Origin: Streptococcus sp. 263_SSPC
GTDB lineage: Bacteria; Bacillota; Bacilli; Lactobacillales; Aerococcaceae
Reading direction: 5' to 3'
Assembly (NCBI RefSeq): GCF_001071995.1
Contig: NZ_JVNU01000059.1
Span: 46,113 to 110,112, forward strand
DNA: 64,000 bases
Part shown: in pieces, positions 57,704-64,000 of the stretch
Layout: every line of letters begins with the position of its first letter
Numbering within the stretch: position 1 is the stretch's first letter
Position numbers and translations under genes: made by a program
The notes under the pieces: generated by a model
The model's input: the letters and a program-made list of their open reading frames with translations, nothing else
The model's database searches: none
Told to the model about the DNA's origin: nothing

Positions 57704-58714
57704 TTAAAGTGCGGTGGATGCCGCCTTTTTCAAACGGTTCATATAAGCGATTCCTACTCCTACTTCTGGAGCAGACTCAGCTAAAATAACATCTAATTTT
57801 AAGTGGTCTAATGTACGCAGTGCATCAAATAACGCACGGTTCATATCGTCCACGCTCGTCCCCATCTTGTAAGTACCTTCAACTTTATTCTCAAAGGCAT
57901 CTACAATAGCGTTTTGAGCCATCACACCCACTGTTTTTCCTTGTACTTTGTATTTATGGATAGTCTCTTCAAAAGCTTCAACCGTTCCGTCAACAACAAA
58001 CACTGGTGTTTTTGGTGCGTAATGACGATATTTCATACCAGGAGATTTGGGTACTTCTCGCTCTCCTGCTGTCGTTTTGACTGTAGATTGAATAGGCCCA
58101 ATGACCGCTTCAATTTGTTCTTTTGTAATGACACCCGGTCTTAAAATCACTGGGCCTTCATCATTGGTTAAATCAATCACCGTCGACTCTACACCAACAG
58201 TAGATGAACCACCGTCAACGATTCCTCGAATACGACCATTCATATCTTCAAATACATGTTCTACTTTCGTTGGACTTGGCTTCGTCGAAAGGTTCGCACT
58301 CGGTCCCACAAGAGGAATTCCCACTTTTGAGATTAACTCTAGTGTTAATGGATGATTTGGCATACGAAATGACACCGTTGGCAGTCCAGCGGATAAGGCT
58401 GGAGCATAAATTCCTGGTTTTGCCTTTAGAATCATCGTCAGTGGTCCTGGCCAAAAAGCCTTCGCTAAGGTCAGCGCAATTTCAGGAACTTCTTCTACAG
58501 TAGAAATCATCTGCTGGATGTCACTAATATGAACAATCAGTGGATTATCACTTGGACGTCCTTTGGCTTCAAAGACTTTTAACACCGCTTCTTGGCTTGT
58601 TGCGATTGCTCCTAATCCATACACCGTTTCCGTTGGGAAAGAAACAATTTCTCCTTGTTGCAAAGCTTTAGCTGCAATATCTAAGTTCTCTTTTGTAAAA
58701 ATTTGTGTTTCCAT
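57704..58714 (-). CDS. tsaC: L-threonylcarbamoyladenylate synthase (YwlC/TsaC2)
   Basis: This enzyme makes threonylcarbamoyl-AMP from Thr, bicarbonate and ATP, the first step of t6A synthesis. The 336-residue protein has the YrdC domain (residues 1-205; FPTETVYGLGA, KGRPSDNPLIVHI, GPSANLSTKPSPT) and a C-terminal YwlC/Sua5 domain (about 220-335) joined by a SPGMKYRHYAPK linker. It is therefore the long Sua5-type form rather than the short TsaC. Its start shares one base with the prmC stop. Confidence 0.96.
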   Translation of the reverse strand: METQIFTKENLDIAAKALQQGEIVSFPTETVYGLGAIATSQEAVLKVFEAKGRPSDNPLIVHISDIQQMISTVEEVPEIALTLAKAFWPGPLTMILKAKPGIYAPALSAGLPTVSFRMPNHPLTLELISKVGIPLVGPSANLSTKPSPTKVEHVFEDMNGRIRGIVDGGSSTVGVESTVIDLTNDEGPVILRPGVITKEQIEAVIGPIQSTVKTTAGEREVPKSPGMKYRHYAPKTPVFVVDGTVEAFEETIHKYKVQGKTVGVMAQNAIVDAFENKVEGTYKMGTSVDDMNRALFDALRTLDHLKLDVILAESAPEVGVGIAYMNRLKKAASTAL

Positions 58715-59589
58715 TACTGCGCCTCCTTTCCACTCACAATAATCATTCGGTCCATACCTGCAATATCTTTATGAATCGTTACTTTTCGATTTGGACAAGC
58801 TGAACTAAAAATTCGTTGCACGCTAGACCCTTGGTTAAATCCAATTTCAAAAAAAGCTTGTCCACTGTCTGTTAAAAACTCTTCTAATCGGTTAGCAATC
58901 TTTTCGTAAATCGCAAGTCCCTCATTTTCTGCAAACAATGCCTGAGTTGGCTCATAAAGTCGCACCGATTCATCCATTAATGCTTCTTCTGAAAATGCAA
59001 TATACGGTGGATTACTAATAATACACTCAAACTTTTCATGTGGTACGTTGCTGTACACATCGCTATAAATCAATTCAATTTGAAGATTAAACTTCTCTCG
59101 ATTCTTTTGAGCGACAACGAGTGCTTCTTCTGAAATATCGCACCCCATATATTGATGTCGGCCTACTAGTCTCTCCAAACTTAAAATAATGCATCCTGTT
59201 CCGACGCCAATTTCTAGTACGTTTCCAACAGGGCACTGTTCAAGAAATGACTGTACTTTTAAAACTAACTCTTCTGTTTCTGGGCGAGGAATTAAAGTGT
59301 CCTTTGTGACCATAAATTCTTCCCCTAGAAATTCTGCAACTCCTGTAATTTGCTGCAAGGGTTCAAACTCACTTAAGCGTAGTAACTCAGGTTCTAAGTC
59401 TTCAAAAGTCACTGTAGCCTCTTGTCGTAAATTTAACAAAAATTGCGACAGAGTCCATTGATTCTTGAATAGCATTAATTCTCTTACAAGATGTTGGCAT
59501 TCTTCGCTTCCTAATTTAGGTTGTTTTTCTTCTAAAAACCAAGAAGCCCTAACGAGGACTTCTTGGTTTGTTGGATTAGTTGTTTCCAT
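58714..59589 (-). CDS. prmC: release factor glutamine methyltransferase
   Basis: PrmC methylates the Gln of the GGQ motif in RF1 and RF2. The 291-residue protein has an N-terminal helical domain (residues 1-90), the SAM-binding [13 protein letters not shown] (near residue 120) and the substrate-gripping SNPPYI motif (near residue 193). It overlaps prfA by 14 bp, so it is coupled to one of its substrates. Confidence 0.96.
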   Translation of the reverse strand: METTNPTNQEVLVRASWFLEEKQPKLGSEECQHLVRELMLFKNQWTLSQFLLNLRQEATVTFEDLEPELLRLSEFEPLQQITGVAEFLGEEFMVTKDTLIPRPETEELVLKVQSFLEQCPVGNVLEIGVGTGCIILSLERLVGRHQYMGCDISEEALVVAQKNREKFNLQIELIYSDVYSNVPHEKFECIISNPPYIAFSEEALMDESVRLYEPTQALFAENEGLAIYEKIANRLEEFLTDSGQAFFEIGFNQGSSVQRIFSSACPNRKVTIHKDIAGMDRMIIVSGKEAQ

Positions 59590-60655
59590 TATTTAATTGC
59601 TCCAATTTTTCTGTGTGATCATAAAGAATTAAAGCATCGACAATTTCATCAATTTTTCCAGCTAACACTTGATCTAACTTTTGAAGTGTTAAACCAATAC
59701 GGTGGTCTGTAACACGGTTTTGTGGGAAGTTGTACGTACGAATACGTTCAGAACGGTCCCCTGTACCTACTGCAGACTTACGGTTTGCATCATATTCAGA
59801 TTGCGCTTCTTGAGAAATCTTGTCGTATACACGCGCACGCAATACTTTCATCGCTTTCTCACGGTTTTTCAATTGTGAACGTTCATCTTGCATAGCAACA
59901 ACAATTCCTGTTGGCAAGTGAGTTAAACGTACGGCAGATGCAGTCTTGTTAACGTGCTGTCCACCGGCACCTGATGCATGGTAAATATCCACACGAATAT
60001 CTTTATCTTCTAATTCAATTTCTACTTCTTCGGCTTCAGGCATTACTACGACTGTAGCTGTTGAAGTATGCACACGTCCTTGAGATTCAGTTGATGGAAC
60101 ACGTTGTACACGGTGCGCACCAGATTCATATTTTAATTTAGAGAATACATTATCCCCTGTAATCATTAAAATAACTTCTTTGTAACCACCGATACCTGTT
60201 ACGTTGGCATCCATCACTTCTACACGCCAGCCTTGTGACTCTGCGTATTTTTGATACATTGTTAGTAAGTCTCCAGCGAATAATGCCGCTTCATCTCCAC
60301 CTGCAGCCCCGCGGATTTCCATGATGATGTTTTTGCCATCATTTGGATCTTCTGGTAATAGTAAGAATTTGATTTTATCTTCTAATTCTACTTTTTCTTT
60401 TTTGAGGGAGCTTAATTCTTCTTTTGCCATTTCTGCCATTTCAGCATCTAAGCTTTCACCAAGCATTTCCTCTGTGTCGCTAATTTCTTCTACCACTTGT
60501 TGATAACGTTTGAACGTCTCTACTTTTGGTCGTAAGTTTGCTTCTTCTTTTGTTAATTCCATGAAGCGTTTTGTATCGCCAATAACTTCTGGGTCACTTA
60601 GTAACTCCGAAAGTTCATCATAGCGAATAATAAAACTATCTAATTGATCGAACAT
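59576..60655 (-). CDS. prfA: peptide chain release factor 1
   Basis: RF1 ends translation at UAG and UAA. The 359-residue protein shows the PxT recognition tripeptide as PST in [15 protein letters not shown], and the catalytic GGQ in [18 protein letters not shown]2 (prfB) is at 24-25 kb. It is followed by prmC and preceded by tdk, the classic Firmicutes order. Confidence 0.98.
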   Translation of the reverse strand: MFDQLDSFIIRYDELSELLSDPEVIGDTKRFMELTKEEANLRPKVETFKRYQQVVEEISDTEEMLGESLDAEMAEMAKEELSSLKKEKVELEDKIKFLLLPEDPNDGKNIIMEIRGAAGGDEAALFAGDLLTMYQKYAESQGWRVEVMDANVTGIGGYKEVILMITGDNVFSKLKYESGAHRVQRVPSTESQGRVHTSTATVVVMPEAEEVEIELEDKDIRVDIYHASGAGGQHVNKTASAVRLTHLPTGIVVAMQDERSQLKNREKAMKVLRARVYDKISQEAQSEYDANRKSAVGTGDRSERIRTYNFPQNRVTDHRIGLTLQKLDQVLAGKIDEIVDALILYDHTEKLEQLNNGNN

Positions 60656-60676
60656 ACTTTTCTCCTTTATCTTCTC

Positions 60677-61255
60677 TTATAAGCGTTCTTCACCAGGATG
60701 GTTATAGTGATAACGGCAAACTGGATAATAGGCATCATTGCCTCCAATTTGAATTTGTTCTCCCGTATACACTGGGACACCATCGACTACGCGCATATTC
60801 ATACTTGCTTTTTTATGACAATACCAACAAATCGTTTTAATTTCTTCGATTTTATCAGCATAGAGTAATAAGTATTTAGAGCCTTCGAATAATTCGTTTT
60901 GGAAATCATTCTTCAATCCAAATGCCATTACTGGAATATTTAATTCATCAACAATTCGAGCGAGTTCAAGAATGTGTTGTTTTGATAAGAATTGAGATTC
61001 ATCAATCAAAATACAATAAGGTTTCACCGCTTGCCCTTCGACGATTTCGTAAATTGGAGTATCATCAAAGATTGGAATAGCTTCTCGTCTAACACCAATA
61101 CGACTCGATACATACCCTACTTGATCACGATCATCAATTGCACTCGTAAATAATAAAACCGGTTTGTCTTGTTCTTCATAATTATGTGCAACCTTTAAAA
61201 TTTCGATTGATTTACCACTATTCATTGCACCATATTTAAAAAACAATTGTGCCAC
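60677..61255 (-). CDS. tdk: thymidine kinase
   Basis: Tdk phosphorylates thymidine (and deoxyuridine) for salvage. The 192-residue type II enzyme has the P-loop [12 protein letters not shown] (about residues 7-18), the LIDESQFL motif and a C-terminal zinc site (CWYCHKKA ... PVCRYHY). It starts at GTG 61255, after GGAGGG. A plausible promoter, TTGCAC-N18-TAAGAT, lies upstream on the minus strand. It probably leads the tdk-prfA-prmC-tsaC transcript. Confidence 0.97.
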   Translation of the reverse strand: MAQLFFKYGAMNSGKSIEILKVAHNYEEQDKPVLLFTSAIDDRDQVGYVSSRIGVRREAIPIFDDTPIYEIVEGQAVKPYCILIDESQFLSKQHILELARIVDELNIPVMAFGLKNDFQNELFEGSKYLLLYADKIEEIKTICWYCHKKASMNMRVVDGVPVYTGEQIQIGGNDAYYPVCRYHYNHPGEERL

Positions 61256-61408
61256 AATTATCCCTCCAAATTGCTAAACTATACCTTTAATATCTTACGA
61301 TAAACGGGTACCTTTGTGCAAAGAAAAACCGTTATTTTAAGGTATTTTTCACAAACTATTTTAATAAAATTTTAAAAACGTTTTTATAAACCACTTTTCA
61401 TGAAAATA

Positions 61409-61417
61409 TGCTACAAT
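61409..61417 (+). promoter_or_regulatory. murT-gatD extended -10 promoter
   Basis: TGCTACAAT (TGn plus a 5 of 6 -10 box) lies 34 bp before murT. No clear -35 box is visible. Confidence 0.5.
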
Positions 61418-61450
61418 AGTGGAGTATATTAACGGAAAGGATCGTCTAAA

Positions 61451-62794
61451 TTGAATCTTAGAACACAAGTTGCATTAGGAGCTGGTAGATTTACTCGCTG
61501 GGCTCTGAAGACTTTTACAAAAGGCGGTAGTAGCATGCCAGGGAAAGTGGCACATGCTATCGATCCAAACATTTTAAAATCATTAGCTGAAAACTACGAT
61601 GTTATTATCGTCAGCGGAACAAATGGGAAAACATTAACGACTTCCCTCATCGTTCAATTATTAAAACAAAAATATCCAAACATTTTAACAAACCCTACTG
61701 GAGCTAACTTAACTCAAGGGATTGTTTCGACGTTTTTAAATCACTCTGCAAAAGCTGGCGAAAAGAATATTGCCGTTCTTGAAGTGGATGAAGCAACGAT
61801 TCGTCACATTACTCCATATATCGAACCAAAACTTTTTGTATTCACGAATATTTTCCGTGATCAAATGGATCGTTTTGGTGAAATTTATACAACATACCAA
61901 TTAATGCTGGAAGGTGCTGCTTTTGCACCAAGTGCTACAATTTTAGCAAATGGCGACGCTCCTATTTTTAATAGTGTTGATACTCCAAATCCACGTGAGT
62001 ATTTCGGATTCAACCATACTGAAGATAGCGAAATGATGGCGCACTACAATACTGATGGTGTTCTTTGCCCACATTGCCAATCAATCTTGCATTATAAGAG
62101 CATTACTTACAGCAACCTTGGTAAATACTATTGTCCAAAATGCGACTTCAAACGTCCTGAATTGAAATATGCAGTCACTGCATTAAATGAATTATCTTTA
62201 ACAGGTTCTTCATTTGACATTGACGGTACAACATTCTCAATTCCAATTGCTGGACTTTACAATATTTACAATGCGTTAGCAGCCTACTCTGCAGCAAAAT
62301 TCTTTGGCCTCTCTACTGAAGAAATCCAAGAAGGTTTCTCTAAAGCTCAACGCGTATTTGGTCGTCAAGAAACATTCACCGTTGAAGATAAAGACGTGAT
62401 GTTAAACTTAATCAAAAACCCTGTTGGATTTAACCAAATCGTTCAACTCTTAAGCTACGAAAAAGAACCATTTAGTTTAGGGGTTCTCTTAAACGATAAC
62501 CCTGCCGATGGTCAAGATGTCAGCTGGATTTGGGATGGCGATTTTGAAGGACTACATGCCTTGAACGCTGTCGATACAGCCATTAGTGGTATCCGTGTTG
62601 AAGACCTCGGCGTTCGTATGGAAGTTGCCGGTTTTGAAAATATCAAAGTCTTTAAAACAAATGCGGAATTAATCGATTGGATTCGCAAAGCTCCAACGAA
62701 TAAAGTCAATGTACTAGCAACTTATACTGCTCTACTCGACTTACGTAAAGACTTTGCTAAAGAAGGATACCTTAAGGAAGGGATGAACGGATGA
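61451..62794 (+). CDS. murT: lipid II isoglutaminyl synthase subunit MurT
   Basis: MurT and GatD together amidate the D-Glu of lipid II to D-isoglutamine, needed for good cross-linking. The 447-residue Mur-ligase-like protein has the ATP loop VSGTNGKTLTT (residues 54-64), a Cys4 zinc ribbon (CPHCQ ... CPKCDF, about 204-232) inserted in the middle domain, and the C-terminal DUF1727. It starts at TTG after GGAAAGGA. gatD overlaps its end by four bases. Confidence 0.96.
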   Translation: MNLRTQVALGAGRFTRWALKTFTKGGSSMPGKVAHAIDPNILKSLAENYDVIIVSGTNGKTLTTSLIVQLLKQKYPNILTNPTGANLTQGIVSTFLNHSAKAGEKNIAVLEVDEATIRHITPYIEPKLFVFTNIFRDQMDRFGEIYTTYQLMLEGAAFAPSATILANGDAPIFNSVDTPNPREYFGFNHTEDSEMMAHYNTDGVLCPHCQSILHYKSITYSNLGKYYCPKCDFKRPELKYAVTALNELSLTGSSFDIDGTTFSIPIAGLYNIYNALAAYSAAKFFGLSTEEIQEGFSKAQRVFGRQETFTVEDKDVMLNLIKNPVGFNQIVQLLSYEKEPFSLGVLLNDNPADGQDVSWIWDGDFEGLHALNAVDTAISGIRVEDLGVRMEVAGFENIKVFKTNAELIDWIRKAPTNKVNVLATYTALLDLRKDFAKEGYLKEGMNG

Positions 62795-63450
62795 AATTAA
62801 GAATCTGTCATTTATATGGAAACTTAATGAATACGTATGGTGATAATGGGAACTTACTCATGTTGCAACACCGTGCGAAAAAATTAGGGTACGAAGTAGA
62901 AACAACTTTAATTAGTTTAGAAGAAGATTTTAACCCAGACGACTTTGATATCGTAATGTTTGGCGGTGGTCAAGACTACGAGCAAACAGTCGTTGCAAAA
63001 GACCTTCAAAAGAAAAAAGATGCCCTTATCCAATATATCGAAGATAATGGTGTTGTCGTTGCGATTTGTGGGGGCTTCCAATTACTTGGTCGCTACTACG
63101 TGAATGCAAGCGGCGAACGTCTCAACGGTATTAGCGCCATTGACGTATGTACAAACGGACAATTCCCAAATCGTTTAATCGGTGATGTTGAAATCGTCAA
63201 TGAAGAATTTGGTGAAACGTATTTAGGATACGAAAACCATATTGGTAGAACGTATCTGGGTAAAAACATGAAACCACTTGGAAAAGTCGTTAAAGGATAT
63301 GGAAATAACGAAGAAGATCATGTCGAAGGATGTCATTATAAAAATGTATTCTGCTCATACTTCCATGGCCCTATCTTAGTGAGAAACCAACATTTAGCTG
63401 ATCGTATTATCGAAACAGCGGCTGAGCGTCAACGTTCAAAAAATGCATAA
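62791..63450 (+). CDS. gatD: lipid II isoglutaminyl synthase subunit GatD (glutaminase)
   Basis: GatD supplies ammonia from glutamine to MurT. The 219-residue class I (CobB/CobQ-like) amidotransferase has the nucleophile Cys93 in VAICGGFQLLG and the partner His192 in CSYFHGPIL. ATGA overlap with murT shows coupled translation. Only the first half of a terminator (AAAAGACCCGTG, 63454-63465) follows before the insertion sequence begins. Confidence 0.96.
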   Translation: MKLRICHLYGNLMNTYGDNGNLLMLQHRAKKLGYEVETTLISLEEDFNPDDFDIVMFGGGQDYEQTVVAKDLQKKKDALIQYIEDNGVVVAICGGFQLLGRYYVNASGERLNGISAIDVCTNGQFPNRLIGDVEIVNEEFGETYLGYENHIGRTYLGKNMKPLGKVVKGYGNNEEDHVEGCHYKNVFCSYFHGPILVRNQHLADRIIETAAERQRSKNA

Positions 63451-63473
63451 ACGAAAAGACCCGTGTAACAAAA

Positions 63474-64000
63474 TGTACTGACCCCAAAAAGTTAGACAAT
63501 TAATTTAAGCAAAGGATTTAGTTCTGTATTGTACAGGACTAAGTCCTTTTAATTTTACTTTGATTCGTTTGTTGTTGTAATAATCAATATAGTCGACGAT
63601 TGCCCCCTCAAGTTCCTTTATAGACTTAAATGTCTGCTCATAGCCATAAAACATTTCTGATTTAAGAATGCCAAAGAAAGATTCCATCATGCCATTGTCA
63701 GTACTATTACCCTTGCGAGACATAGATGGCTGAATGCCCTTATCTTCTAAAAAACTATGATAAAACTCATGCTGGTATTGCCACCCCTGATCACTGTGGA
63801 GAATAGTATTCTTGTATTCTTCTTCTCTAAAAGCTTGTTCTAACATATCCTTTACTTGTTTTAAATTTGGCGAAGACGATAGAGTATACGCTATAATCTC
63901 GCTGTTATAACCATCTAAAATTGGTGATAAATATAGTTTTTGATTACTTGTTGGAATAGAAAACTCTGTAATGTCTGTATAGCACTTTTCCATCGGTTTT
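63474..64000 (-). mobile_element. IS3-family insertion sequence, one end
   Basis: The outer end begins TGTACTGACCCCAAAAAG (63474 onwards), the terminal repeat style of many IS3/IS150-group elements in Lactobacillales, and leads straight into the 3' end of a DDE transposase gene on the minus strand. The other end and the orfA part lie beyond the window. It sits 23 bp after gatD. Confidence 0.9.
63505..63999 (-). CDS. IS3-family transposase OrfB, C-terminal part (5' end outside window)
   Basis: This is the catalytic rve integrase core of the transposase. It shows the DDE triad as Asp in YTDITEF, Asp in LHSDQGWQYQ and Glu in NGMMESFFGILKSEMF, then the typical C-terminus YYNNKRIKVKLKGLSPVQYR. 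The frame is open to the window edge (K-P-M-E-K... upstream), so the Met near 63993 is probably internal. The visible part looks intact. Confidence 0.93.
   Translation of the reverse strand, partial: KPMEKCYTDITEFSIPTSNQKLYLSPILDGYNSEIIAYTLSSSPNLKQVKDMLEQAFREEEYKNTILHSDQGWQYQHEFYHSFLEDKGIQPSMSRKGNSTDNGMMESFFGILKSEMFYGYEQTFKSIKELEGAIVDYIDYYNNKRIKVKLKGLSPVQYRTKSFA

Overview
The window looks like chromosomal DNA of a low-GC Gram-positive coccus or rod of the order Lactobacillales. The gene order tdk-prfA-prmC-tsaC-glyA-upp-atpBEFHAGDC is typical of Firmicutes. The set also includes a T-box leader, CcpA-type cre boxes, the long form of HPF, murT-gatD and a vex/vnc-type locus. A Carnobacteriaceae-like genus such as Granulicatella is my guess, but no marker in the window proves it. 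Most genes lie on the minus strand, so transcription runs mainly from high to low coordinates. Competence genes (coiA, comFA, comFC) suggest that the lineage is or was naturally transformable.

Layout by region. 1-7.1 kb: rpoC (3' part outside the window) and rpoB, with a leader that holds a terminator-like attenuator. 7.1-9.9 kb: deoC and udp for deoxynucleoside salvage, then coiA. 9.9-13.3 kb: oleate hydratase, a TetR regulator and a DegV/FakB fatty-acid-binding protein, a possible fatty-acid response group. 13.5-15.2 kb: a DUF368 (PopT-type) undecaprenyl-phosphate carrier facing rpmE type B, with a structured spacer between them. 15.3-21.4 kb: t6A genes tsaD and tsaB with a fused double acetyltransferase, then galT, and proS under a T-box. 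21.4-27.6 kb: mazG-like, ftsX, ftsE, an array of long hairpins, prfB with its +1 frameshift, and secA. 27.9-32.1 kb: hpf, glycerol dehydrogenase, comFC and comFA. 32.2-37.1 kb: a pckA-oadA-oadG-biotin carrier-oadB operon. 37.3-42.7 kb: a vex123-vncRS-like ABC exporter and two-component system. 42.8-46.6 kb: smpB, rnr, esterase, secG. 46.8-49.0 kb (plus strand): HAD phosphatase, glutathione peroxidase, PPOX-fold protein, TlpA-like thioredoxin. 49.1-55.5 kb: the F1Fo ATP synthase. 55.6-61.3 kb: upp, glyA, tsaC, prmC, prfA, tdk. 61.4-63.5 kb: murT-gatD. 63.5 kb to the end: one end of an IS3-family element.

How the parts may work together. PckA plus a Na+-pumping oxaloacetate decarboxylase could turn PEP into pyruvate with both ATP and a sodium gradient, alongside an F-type ATP synthase whose c subunit looks proton-type. 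TsaC, TsaB and TsaD supply three of the four bacterial t6A enzymes. PrfA, PrfB and PrmC are both class I release factors and their methylase.

The most unusual signal is between ftsE and prfB (23469-23853): four consecutive long hairpins. The first two share linkers and internal-loop motifs while their helices have quite different sequences. This is what a structured RNA (or a folded single-stranded DNA) would show, and I do not recognise the family. A second, 270-bp hairpin element lies at 14576-14845, beside a cluster of three TAACA-N4-TGTTA dyads.
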